50,859 bases of DNA from Deltaproteobacteria bacterium (GTDB lineage Bacteria; Desulfobacterota; Syntrophobacteria; Syntrophobacterales; Syntrophobacteraceae): contig JAJYDE010000028.1 in the NCBI GenBank assembly GCA_021777755.1, positions 1 to 50,859 of the forward strand. Reading direction: 5' to 3'. Of the stretch, positions 43,607 to 50,859 are shown one piece after another (position 1 is the stretch's first letter; every line of letters begins with the position of its first letter). The notes below the pieces were generated by a model that worked only from the letters and a program-made list of their open reading frames with translations, was not told the origin of the DNA and did no database searches. A program made the translations under genes and the position numbers.

Positions 43607-44526
43607 TCGCGAAGACCCCTTCCGGTGAGTCTGAGGAAGACGTCTTCAAGGGTTGCCAGTCTCTTTATGCAGCCATCCCCGCAGAACCGCTCCCCGATAA
43701 GGTCGAAAAGCTTGTCGCCCTCTTCGCCGTAGATGATGATCCGACGATCCAGAAGGTCGTTCTGGAAGCCGTGGGTATTGACGAAATCTTTCACCTCGTC
43801 GTCCGGTTCCATGATTTCCACCACGTGGTCTCCGACATGGGAATGAATGATATCGGCGGGTGTGCCTTCGACCAGGATCTTGCCCTGGTCCATGATTATC
43901 AAGCGATCGCACAACCGCGAGGCCTCGTCCATGTAATGGGTGGTGAGGAGAATGGAAATGCCGTTGGCCTGAAGCAGTTCGAGTCTTTCCCAGAGCTGGT
44001 GTCTGGCCTGCGGGTCAAGGCCCGTGGTGGGTTCGTCGAGAATGAGAAGTTCGGGACTGTTAATGAGGGCGCGGGCAAGCACGAGCCTGCGCATCATTCC
44101 CCCCGAAAGGCTCGTGACCTTGTCATCCTTGCGGGTGTCAAGCGATATGAACTTCAGAAGCTGCAGCGCCCGATCCCTGGTTTCTTTTCGCGGGATGTTG
44201 AAATAGCGGGCGAAGACTTCGAGGTTTTGGAAAACGGTGAGGTCCGGGTCGAGATTGTTGTCCTGCTGGCAGACACCGATTTTGGACCTGATTTTACGCC
44301 CGGCGGTATTGATGTCCAGGCCGAAGATCTCCAGCCTGCCGGAGGTAATCGGAGAAAACCCGTAGACCATGCGTATGGTGGAAGTCTTTCCGGCGCCGTT
44401 GGGGCCAAGGAGTCCCAGGCATTCGCCGGGGGCGAGATGAAAGGACAGGTTGTCGACCGCCCGGAGGCCGCCGAACTTTTTCACCAGGTTCACTGCGTGT
44501 ATGATATGCGGGTTGTCTTTACTCAT
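43603..44526 (-). CDS. ABC-2 transporter ATP-binding protein (NodI-like)
   Basis: A 307-residue ATPase. Walker A GPNGAGKTS is at residues 41-49, a Q-loop lies in GVCQQDNNLDPDL, the signature is LSGGMMRRL, Walker B is LLILDEPTTGLDP and the switch His is in LLTTHYMDEA. The ~80-residue C-terminal extension contains HVVEIMEPDDEVKDFV, as in NodI and DrrA proteins. It forms a pair with the downstream permease. It lies 166 bases from, and divergent to, the Old Yellow Enzyme gene. Confidence 0.94.
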   Translation of the reverse strand: MSKDNPHIIHAVNLVKKFGGLRAVDNLSFHLAPGECLGLLGPNGAGKTSTIRMVYGFSPITSGRLEIFGLDINTAGRKIRSKIGVCQQDNNLDPDLTVFQNLEVFARYFNIPRKETRDRALQLLKFISLDTRKDDKVTSLSGGMMRRLVLARALINSPELLILDEPTTGLDPQARHQLWERLELLQANGISILLTTHYMDEASRLCDRLIIMDQGKILVEGTPADIIHSHVGDHVVEIMEPDDEVKDFVNTHGFQNDLLDRRIIIYGEEGDKLFDLIGERFCGDGCIKRLATLEDVFLRLTGRGLRE

Positions 44527-44692
44527 GGAGGCAGGATAAATTGTAATGCGCTCAAGCTCAAGGAAAATTCCACCACCAGGCAGTGCGCGCAGGCAACTCC
44601 GGCAGACAATGTTGTCCGGCCTTGACGGCCGCGCGCAACCGGTGGTAGTTCTGAACAGGTTTATTCAATAAGAACTCGATGGAGGTTTTTTG

Positions 44693-45793
44693 ATGGCAGC
44701 TGTTTTTGAAAGCGGCAAAATTGGGGCAATGGGTTTGTCGAACCGGTTCGTGCGGTCGGCGACCTGGGAGGGAATGGCCACCAAGGAGGGCGCGGTCACG
44801 CCCGAGTTGATCGAGACGATGGTTGGGCTTGCCCGGGGGGGCGTGGGGCTTATTATCAGCGGCCATTCGTATGTCAGCCCCGAGGGGCAGGCCACCCCAT
44901 GGCAGCTTGGAGTCTACCGTGACGATCTGGTCGGCGGGCTGAAGCAGATGACGGAGGCGGTCCACGGGGCGGGTGGAAAAATCGTGATGCAACTGGCGCA
45001 TGCGGGATTTTTCGCCCCGGAAGCCCTTACCGGAACCCCCCCGCTTGTGGTAACGGATTTCGAAGGGCTTTCCAAGCGGCCCCTGAGGCAGATTTTGACG
45101 GCTGATATCGAAAAAATCGTCAAGGCCTTTGCCGATGCGGCGGCAAGGGCGGTTGAGGCCGGTTTTGACGGAGTACAGATTCACTCGGCGCACGGCTATC
45201 TTCTGAGCCAGTTTCTTTCGCCGATCTACAACAGGCGAGAGGATCAGTACGGGGGAAGCATTGAAAATCGGGCCAGAATCCATCTGGAGGTGTTGGGGGC
45301 GATTCGGGCGGCCGCGGGCCCGGATTTTCCGGTAATGATCAAGATGAACTGCCGGGACTTTGTCGATAACGGCCTTGGACTCGAGGATTCGGTGCGGGTC
45401 GCCTCGCTTTTGGCGAACGCGGGTCTTAACGCCATCGAGGTGAGCGGAGGGATGCTAAACGGCGGAAAATTATCTCCCAGCCGCCCCGGAATCAATTCCG
45501 AGGAAAAGGAAGCCTATTTCGGGCAGGAACTGCGGGGGTTTAGAAAAGCGGTGGATATTCCTTTGATCCTGGTGGGCGGGATCAGGTCCATGGAGGTTGC
45601 CCAGAGGCTTATCCAGAGCGGGCAGGCCGACTATGTGTCCATGAGCCGGCCGTTAATCCGGGAGCCGGGGCTGGTCAATCGCTGGAAAGCGGGGGATCTT
45701 GGCCGGGCCCGATGCGTTTCGGACAACCTTTGCTTCAAACCCGGCATGGAGGGGCAGGGGATTTTGTGCGTGAGCGAGAAACGGGGGAAATAG
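44693..45793 (+). CDS. Old Yellow Enzyme-family NADH:flavin oxidoreductase
   Basis: A 366-residue FMN protein; the ATG at 44693 has GGAGG (44681-44685) seven bases upstream, so a TTG at 44690 is not needed. Landmarks: NRFVRSATWEGMA near the N-terminus, IVMQLAHAG, FDGVQIHSAHGYLLSQFLSP (substrate-binding His pair) and YGGSIENRARI, then LILVGGIRS and the phosphate-binding YVSMSRPLIREPGL. The CVSDNLCF segment near the C-terminus lacks the full CxxC-x2-C-x11-C set that binds 4Fe-4S in 2,4-dienoyl-CoA reductases, so this is a short, single-domain OYE. It reduces activated alkenes; the substrate is unknown. Confidence 0.92.
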   Translation: MAAVFESGKIGAMGLSNRFVRSATWEGMATKEGAVTPELIETMVGLARGGVGLIISGHSYVSPEGQATPWQLGVYRDDLVGGLKQMTEAVHGAGGKIVMQLAHAGFFAPEALTGTPPLVVTDFEGLSKRPLRQILTADIEKIVKAFADAAARAVEAGFDGVQIHSAHGYLLSQFLSPIYNRREDQYGGSIENRARIHLEVLGAIRAAAGPDFPVMIKMNCRDFVDNGLGLEDSVRVASLLANAGLNAIEVSGGMLNGGKLSPSRPGINSEEKEAYFGQELRGFRKAVDIPLILVGGIRSMEVAQRLIQSGQADYVSMSRPLIREPGLVNRWKAGDLGRARCVSDNLCFKPGMEGQGILCVSEKRGK

Positions 45794-45830
45794 TTCATTT
45801 TCTCCGCTCCTTGTTCCCCGATTATTTTTG

Positions 45831-46334
45831 TTATTCCCCGATCCGGGGGGAAATCCGTTCCTCGATGGTCCAGTCATCGACGTCGATGTATCGGAAGGCC
45901 CCCGGGCCGTCGGGAAGAATGACCCGGTTTATGCCCGCGTTTATGATCACCCGTTTGCACAGCAGGCAGGGGATTCCCGGAAAGACCAGCTCGCCCGTTT
46001 CGACCTCGATGCCTACCAGGTAGAGGTCCGCGCCGACCATGTCCAGGCGCGAGGCATGGATCACGGCGTTCATCTCGGCGTGAACCGCCCGGCAAAGTTC
46101 ATAATTCTGGCCGGGGGGGATATTCCTTTGCTGCCGCAGGCATTCCCCGAGTTCGATGCAGTTCGTGGTCTGGCGGGGGGCACCGTTATAGCCGGTGCTG
46201 ATGATCTGATCGTTTTTTACGATCACCGCTCCAAACCGGCGCCGCAAACAGGTGCTCCTCATCGCAACCGCCTTGGCGATATCCAGGTAATACTGGCTTT
46301 TAGTCGGTCTTTTCACTTTAGCCTCATGTTCCAT
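45831..46334 (-). CDS. Deoxycytidylate (dCMP) deaminase-family protein
   Basis: A 167-residue zinc deaminase. The motif CRAVHAEMNAVIHA carries the zinc His and catalytic Glu, and PCLLCKRVIINAGI supplies the two Cys ligands. STCLRRRFGAVIVKNDQII and STGYNGAPRQTTNC match dCMP deaminase/ComEB, which makes dUMP for thymidylate synthesis. The start at 46334 (MEHEAKVKRPTKSQYY) is chosen for family length; a TTG at 46388 would add 18 residues. It is convergent with the OYE gene, with 37 bases between the stop codons. Confidence 0.92.
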   Translation of the reverse strand: MEHEAKVKRPTKSQYYLDIAKAVAMRSTCLRRRFGAVIVKNDQIISTGYNGAPRQTTNCIELGECLRQQRNIPPGQNYELCRAVHAEMNAVIHASRLDMVGADLYLVGIEVETGELVFPGIPCLLCKRVIINAGINRVILPDGPGAFRYIDVDDWTIEERISPRIGE

Positions 46335-46549
46335 GATTTTGCCGTTGTTGACGAAACGCCCCGGCGGGCGGTTTATTGCCGCCTCCAAAGTTTTTTTTGA
46401 AGCCGCCGAGGTGATATTTAGAACACCATGCGGTGGGAATTCAACCGGAAAATGAGGGGGCGGATTTTACAATTGACATTCACCGGACCATCACATAAGC
46501 AGAGCGTGGAGCGGGAGGCAATTCTGACATCCATGGGAAAGGCGCTGAA

Positions 46550-47506
46550 ATGGCTCAAAAAGACACCTATGACGTTATCATAATAGGGGGAGGCCCTGCC
46601 GGTCTTACGGCGGGAATTTACGTCAAACGCGCCGCTCTTGAGGCCGTGCTTATCGAAAAGGGAGCCCCGGGAGGACAGGTCTGTATTACCAAAGGGGTGG
46701 AAAATTATCCGGGATTTACCGATATCGGCGGTTTCGATCTTTCGGACAGGTTTTTTCAGCATGCAAAGTCCTACGACCTGGAGACGATCCAGGATGAGGT
46801 GGTGGGGATCGAACCCGGGAAGCAACTGCACCGGGTTCGGCTGGCCGGAGGCCAGGAGCTCAAGGCTCACAGCGTGATAATGGCCGCCGGCGGAACCGCA
46901 CGAAAATTGAACGTGCCCGGCGAGGGCGAAAATTTCGGCAAGGGTGTGTCCTACTGTGCCACCTGCGACGGTTTTTTCTTTCGCGACAAGGTTGTGTGTG
47001 TGATCGGGGGCGGGGATACCGCCCTTGAAGACGCGCTTTACCTCGCCAAGATCACAAAGCGCGTCTATCTTATCCACCGTCGGGATGAGTTTAGGGGAAG
47101 CAAAATTTTACAACAGCGTGTTTTCGCCGAGCCTGCTGTCGAAATCATTCTGAATACGGTGCCCACATCGATTCTTTCCGATGAAGGCGGGGTGACCGGG
47201 GTAGCTCTTAGAAACACGGTGACGGGCGAAGAGCGGGAACTCGCGGTGGACGGGGCCTTCATTTTCGTCGGTTTTTCGCCCAATAGCGCCCTGGTTCCAT
47301 CCGGGGTCAAAATGAGCGACTCGGGCTACGTGGTAACCGACGACAAATGTGAAACCACTATTCCGGGGATTTTCTGCGCAGGGGATCTTCGGCGGAATTT
47401 CGCCAAACAGATCGTGATCGCGGCCTCCGAGGGCTGTATCGCCGCCCTTGCGGCGGCCCGCCACGTGGAGGCACAAAAGGCGCGCGCGCGGGTGTCGGCC
47501 GGTTAA
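46550..47506 (+). CDS. trxB: Thioredoxin reductase
   Basis: A 318-residue FAD/NAD(P)H disulfide reductase with GGGPAGLTAGIYVKRA (FAD-binding), the redox pair CATC (in VSYCATCDGFFFRDK), the NADPH-binding GGGDTALEDALYLA followed by HRRDEFRGS, and IFCAGDLRR near the end. HRR..R favours NADPH. GGGAAAGG precedes the ATG. It reduces thioredoxin or a related protein. Three export-type genes follow on the same strand, but the 40-base gap and their function do not suggest a shared pathway. Confidence 0.95.
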   Translation: MAQKDTYDVIIIGGGPAGLTAGIYVKRAALEAVLIEKGAPGGQVCITKGVENYPGFTDIGGFDLSDRFFQHAKSYDLETIQDEVVGIEPGKQLHRVRLAGGQELKAHSVIMAAGGTARKLNVPGEGENFGKGVSYCATCDGFFFRDKVVCVIGGGDTALEDALYLAKITKRVYLIHRRDEFRGSKILQQRVFAEPAVEIILNTVPTSILSDEGGVTGVALRNTVTGEERELAVDGAFIFVGFSPNSALVPSGVKMSDSGYVVTDDKCETTIPGIFCAGDLRRNFAKQIVIAASEGCIAALAAARHVEAQKARARVSAG

Positions 47507-47546
47507 ACCACCGATGTTCCCTCTGGATTATCCGGGAAGTGGGTCC

Positions 47547-47939
47547 ATGGCAAATCGGGGTCGCATCTATCGGAAACGGCTTTATCTGTTGGCCTTTGCG
47601 GTATTGTTCGCAGGTCTTGGCTGTGCGGGACTGGCGTACCGTCAAGCCGCGAAATCGCAAGGAAATCGGGCAGGGGTTTATGTGCCCTCGCCAGATAATT
47701 CCAAGCAGTACCTTCGGGAGTTGGAGCTTTACGGCGGCGGGGCGAATGTGCTCGCCTACCGGCTGAGAACCTGGTTTGGCGGTTTATGGCATGGAAAATC
47801 GCTCGCTTATATGTTAATATCGATCACTTTCCTGATAGTTTTGATGATTTTCTATTTTGCCCGGCACCTGCCTCTTGCCATGGGACCCGAGTGTGGGGGG
47901 GAAGAGCGTGGAAGTGTCGGGCGGGAACCGAAGCGATAG
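47547..47939 (+). CDS. Conserved small two-transmembrane-segment protein
   Basis: A 130-residue protein of no recognised family. The start at 47547 follows GGGAAGTGGG; an ATG at 47514 is possible. Hydrophobic segments are at residues ~13-32 (LLAFAVLFAGLGCAGLAY) and ~88-108 (SLAYMLISITFLIVLMIFYF), with a soluble loop (SKQYLRELELYGGGANVLAY) between them; no convincing lipobox. The tail is charged. It ends 10 bases before the HlyD-type start chosen here and may overlap an alternative GTG start at 47908. It probably belongs to the export operon as an accessory membrane protein. Confidence 0.65.
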   Translation: MANRGRIYRKRLYLLAFAVLFAGLGCAGLAYRQAAKSQGNRAGVYVPSPDNSKQYLRELELYGGGANVLAYRLRTWFGGLWHGKSLAYMLISITFLIVLMIFYFARHLPLAMGPECGGEERGSVGREPKR

Positions 47940-47949
47940 ATTGAAGCAG

Positions 47950-48999
47950 ATGTTTTCGAAACGTCGATTTCCGTTGATTGCGCTCCTTGCGGTCGTTATC
48001 GCCGGTGGTTTTGTCTACTGGCTCACCAACCGGCCCCAGTCGATCGTGCTTACCGGGATAGTGGAAAGCGACGAGATCGAGGTTGGCCCGCTCGTACAGG
48101 GGCGCCTTGAAAAACTGCTTGTTCAGCGCGGAGATGCGGTTAAAAAGGGTCAATTGCTTGCGGTCATCCAGCCCCGGGAATTGAAGGCCGACTCGGCTTT
48201 CTACGAAAACAGCGAAAAGCAATACGCGGCTCAGGAAGAGCAGGCGAAGGCCGATCTGGAGTTCTTGCAGGCCCAGACGCGCGACCAGATCCGGCAGGCG
48301 AAAGCTAGCCTTGCCATGCATAACGCCGACGTGGACCAGGCGCAAGCCGACCTGTCTTACGCCAGCCATAATTTGGACCGGGCACGAAAGCTTCGGGCAA
48401 GTAACGCCAATTCCGTGCAGGACCTCGATCAGGCCCTTACCAATTACAAGGCCGCAAGTGCCCATGTCGATTCATTGAAAAAGCAGGTGAAGGCCTCCGA
48501 GGCCGCCTTGGCGCTGGCTGAAGCCAACAAGGTGCAAATCGAGGCCAAAAAGGCGGCCCTTGCCTCCAGTCTCCATCATTTGGCGGCCGCCAGGGCACAG
48601 ACGACGAAGGCCAACGTGGTGCTCGGCTACACCGAGATTCGGGCGCCCATAAGCGGCCTGGTTGACGTCAGAGTCTCCCTCCAGGGCGAGGTGGTGACTC
48701 CGGCCCGGACCATTGTCACTCTTATAGACCCCGACGACCTGTGGGTGCGTGCGGACGTGCCGGAGAGCTATATCGATCGGATACATCTTGGCGACAAGCT
48801 CACCGTGCGTCTTCCTTCGGGGGCCACCCGGGAAGGCACGGTGTTCTACCGGGGCGTAGACGCCGATTATGCGACTCAGCGTGATGTCAGCCGCACCAAG
48901 CGAGACATCAAGACCTTCCAGATCCGTTTGCGCTGCGACAACCGGGACCGCGCCCTGGCCATGGGGATGACCGCCTACGTCATCCTTCCGGTGAGGTAG
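47950..48999 (+). CDS. HlyD-family periplasmic adaptor (YbhG-like)
   Basis: A 349-residue adaptor with a single N-terminal membrane segment (FPLIALLAVVIAGGFVYWL). The lipoyl halves are GPLVQGRLEKLLVQRGDAVKKGQLL and YTEIRAPISGLVDVRVSLQGEVV, separated by a long Ala/Gln/Lys-rich coiled-coil hairpin (residues ~70-220). The C-terminal barrel has LWVRADVPESYIDRI and MGMTAYVILPVR. It works with the ABC-2 transporter encoded downstream, like YbhG with YbhFSR. A GTG at 47908 after GGGGGAAG is an alternative start adding 14 residues. Confidence 0.9.
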   Translation: MFSKRRFPLIALLAVVIAGGFVYWLTNRPQSIVLTGIVESDEIEVGPLVQGRLEKLLVQRGDAVKKGQLLAVIQPRELKADSAFYENSEKQYAAQEEQAKADLEFLQAQTRDQIRQAKASLAMHNADVDQAQADLSYASHNLDRARKLRASNANSVQDLDQALTNYKAASAHVDSLKKQVKASEAALALAEANKVQIEAKKAALASSLHHLAAARAQTTKANVVLGYTEIRAPISGLVDVRVSLQGEVVTPARTIVTLIDPDDLWVRADVPESYIDRIHLGDKLTVRLPSGATREGTVFYRGVDADYATQRDVSRTKRDIKTFQIRLRCDNRDRALAMGMTAYVILPVR

Positions 49000-49002
49000 G
49001 GC

Positions 49003-50028
49003 ATGGCGGTTTCGGCATCCCGGGATTTCCCCGGCACGGCTCCCGCCGTCGAAGTCGAGGAACTCAGCAAGAGTTTCGGGGACTTCATTGCCGTGGATCA
49101 CCTGAGCTTTACGGTGGGCAAGGGCGAAGTCTTCGGCCTGCTTGGGCCAAACGGCGCAGGCAAATCCACGCTCATCCGCATGTTGACCACACTTGTTCCG
49201 CCGACTTCGGGACATGCGCGCATTGTCGGCCATGACGTGGTGAGTTCGGCCAAAGAGGTGCGGCGCTCCATCGGGGTTATTCCCCAGGCAATGACATCGG
49301 ATCTGGATTTGAGCGCGCTCGAAAACATGTCGATATTTGCCAAGCTCTACAACATAGCGCGCGACAGGCGGCGCGAGATCATAGAACGGCTCCTTGGGGC
49401 GGTCGATCTCCTGGCGTGGGCCGATAAGCCGGTGAAGATGTTTTCGGGCGGAATGAGGCGAAGGCTCGAGATTGCGCGCGGTCTGGTAAACGAGCCGAAG
49501 GTCTTTTTTCTCGACGAGCCGACCACCGGACTCGACCCGGTTTCGCGCGTCTCGGTTTGGGAGATGCTTTCCCGGCTCAAAAAGGAAGGCGACCTCACGA
49601 TCATCATAACAACTCACTACATGGACGAAGCCGACAGGCTCTGCGACCGCATTGCAATCGTGGATCACGGTAAACTCGTGGCCCTGGATTCTCCGCTCAA
49701 GCTGAAGGCCTCCGTGCCTGGCAGAAACGTGATCGAGGTCAGTTTTTCCCACACCCCCGAGGGTTGGATAAGCACGCTCGAGAGTCTTCCCGAGGTTGCC
49801 GAGGTAAAAGCCGAGGACCACGTCTTTCGCATAGCCTCCCATAACGGCTCCCGCACCACGGTGGCGCTCATGGATGCGGCCAGGAGCCGCGATGTGGCAA
49901 TCGCTTCTCTTTCGGTCCAGAGCACCACCCTGGACGATGTTTTCGTCCATTACACCGGCAGGCAGTTGCGCGATGCCCTCCAGGCTCCCCCGGCGGGTGA
50001 GAGCCGGTTTCTCATGAGGCGGGAATGA
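49003..50028 (+). CDS. ABC-2 transporter ATP-binding protein (YbhF/DrrA-like)
   Basis: A 341-residue ATPase. Walker A GPNGAGKST is at residues 48-56, the Q-loop lies in GVIPQAMTSDLDLS, the signature is FSGGMRRRLEIARGL, Walker B is FFLDEPTTGLDP and the switch His is in IITTHYMDEADRL. A C-terminal regulatory extension of about 90 residues follows. It lies 3 bases after the adaptor stop, and its TGA overlaps the ATG of the permease gene, so adaptor, ATPase and permease form one operon. The arrangement is that of YbhG-YbhF-YbhS type exporters of drugs or lipids. Confidence 0.95.
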   Translation: MAVSASRDFPGTAPAVEVEELSKSFGDFIAVDHLSFTVGKGEVFGLLGPNGAGKSTLIRMLTTLVPPTSGHARIVGHDVVSSAKEVRRSIGVIPQAMTSDLDLSALENMSIFAKLYNIARDRRREIIERLLGAVDLLAWADKPVKMFSGGMRRRLEIARGLVNEPKVFFLDEPTTGLDPVSRVSVWEMLSRLKKEGDLTIIITTHYMDEADRLCDRIAIVDHGKLVALDSPLKLKASVPGRNVIEVSFSHTPEGWISTLESLPEVAEVKAEDHVFRIASHNGSRTTVALMDAARSRDVAIASLSVQSTTLDDVFVHYTGRQLRDALQAPPAGESRFLMRRE

Positions 50029-50859
50029 GCATGATGAAGGATTCCTGGAACCGCATAGGGGCGCTTATCGAACGAGATCTTCGCCGCTTTCGGCGAAGCC
50101 CCACCCTTATGATCGTATCGATGGTCCTGCCGCTGGTTCAACTCGTTGTTCTAGGCTATGCGTTCGGGGGGAAAATCAAAAACATCCGGGTCGGTGTTGT
50201 CGACCAGGATTATCGGGAGCCGGCCGTGCGGCTGAAGGGGATGTTAAACGCCGTTTCGGCCAATGCGCGCACCTTCACCCCCATTGCTTACCATGATCTC
50301 GGGGTGGCGATGCGGGACTTGAGAGAGGGCAGAATCAGCGCGGTGGTCAACATTCCTCCCGATTTTTCACGCTACGTTCTTTCGAGTGCCGATCCGCAGG
50401 TCGCCTTGATCATCGACAATACGGATCAGTTCAGCTCTTCGGCCCTGTCTTCGAGCCTTGGCGAACTGCTCCAGGCATACGACGCAAAGGACCCGGTCAC
50501 GCGCCGAAGCGCCGTGGCCACTCTTTCCGTTGTCGAAGTCTACCCTTATGTGCCCTATATACAGTTTCTTCTGCCGGGCTCCATCGTGCTGGCCATTTTC
50601 GTGTCCTGCATGATCGGGGGTGGCATCATCTACATCGACGACAAGGCTCGAGGCCTTCACGAGGGCTATCTGGCCACTCCCCTCACAAAGTTCGACCTTA
50701 TCATGGGGTTCAATCTGGCCGGGACCATCAAGGCGATTTTGTCGGGGCTGGTGCGCCAAGAACGCTTGAAACTGGTTGAGGCCTTGACGTCGGATGCCCC
50801 GAAGACGAAGCAGTTGCTTGCTGTGCTGACTGGCATGGGCGCGGGCAGCGCGCTGATCG
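50025..50859 (+). CDS. ABC-2 type permease, cut by the window edge and divergent near its end
   Basis: The frame starts at ATG 50025 overlapping the ATPase stop and stays open to the edge (278 codons). MSMMKDSWNRIGALIERDL, TM1 (TLMIVSMVLPLVQLVVLGYA), GVVDQDYREPAV (periplasmic domain start) and TM2 after YPYVPYIQFLLPGSIVLAI are typical of YbhS/YbhR-type permeases, followed by LATPLTKFDLIMGFNLAGT. From about 50752 the family pattern stops: hydrophilic RQERLKLVEALTSDAPKT replaces the expected membrane segment. The gene may be interrupted there by an insertion, or the last ~110 bases may be a contig-end artefact. Confidence 0.8.
   Translation, partial: MSMMKDSWNRIGALIERDLRRFRRSPTLMIVSMVLPLVQLVVLGYAFGGKIKNIRVGVVDQDYREPAVRLKGMLNAVSANARTFTPIAYHDLGVAMRDLREGRISAVVNIPPDFSRYVLSSADPQVALIIDNTDQFSSSALSSSLGELLQAYDAKDPVTRRSAVATLSVVEVYPYVPYIQFLLPGSIVLAIFVSCMIGGGIIYIDDKARGLHEGYLATPLTKFDLIMGFNLAGTIKAILSGLVRQERLKLVEALTSDAPKTKQLLAVLTGMGAGSALI

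Noticed and set aside
46386-46388. TTG start for the dCMP deaminase with downstream GGAGG
   Set aside because: GGAGG lies after, not before, this codon; the ATG at 46334 gives the family length.
48472-49950. Minus-strand 492-codon frame
   Set aside because: Lies opposite the HlyD adaptor and ABC ATPase genes, which have clear motifs; product is featureless.

Overview
The window looks like chromosome from a deltaproteobacterium (Desulfobacterota, perhaps Syntrophobacter-like). The basis is GC-rich DNA carrying an MglA/MglB polarity module with a DUF4388-type protein, an NtrC-type response regulator, a PilZ protein, a Ros/MucR zinc-finger protein, cobalamin-binding radical SAM enzymes and molybdate-sensing genes. 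This placement is inferred from gene content only. There are no rRNA or tRNA genes, CRISPR arrays or prophage.

Positions 1-6.7 kb carry a minus-strand signalling block: an acidic repeat protein running off the left edge, an MglA GTPase, a Roadblock/MglB protein and a pentapeptide-repeat/DUF4388 protein. A B12-type radical SAM gene follows, then a DtxR-like regulator coupled to a sigma54-activating response regulator. Positions 6.7-9.5 kb are mostly decayed and hold a frameshifted Rhs/YD-repeat remnant with an unusual C-terminus. Positions 9.5-18.8 kb are a complete four-gene MdtABC-OprM-type RND efflux operon with overlapping genes and a terminator.

Positions 19-21.2 kb hold a PilZ protein, a tiny proline-rich lipoprotein with its own terminator and an L,D-transpeptidase. 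Positions 21.2-24.5 kb hold the most novel-looking locus. A cobalamin-binding radical SAM protein with a C-terminal PqqD-like domain is followed, in an overlapping frame, by a 27-residue peptide gene with a near-perfect Shine-Dalgarno sequence, and then by an M19 dipeptidase. This is a candidate ribosomally made peptide or peptide-derived cofactor pathway. Positions 25-30.2 kb are housekeeping and accessory genes: an SDR with a PhaE/phasin-like protein, a phosphodiesterase coupled to a nucleoside phosphorylase, a DUF4359 protein, a Ros/MucR regulator and a hydrolase.

Positions 30.5-38 kb hold an OprP-type porin and a molybdate-type regulator divergent from a molbindin. A Crp/Fnr regulator then lies divergent from chrA, with an Fnr-like palindrome at class II spacing from a -10 box. 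Beyond chrA is a patch of transporter and transposase debris beside an intact cation transporter. Positions 38-47.5 kb carry nfo, purB, a U32 peptidase, PfpI, an ABC-2 pair, an Old Yellow Enzyme, a dCMP deaminase and a thioredoxin reductase. Positions 47.5-50.9 kb are a HlyD/ABC/ABC-2 export operon whose permease loses family resemblance in the last ~110 bases.
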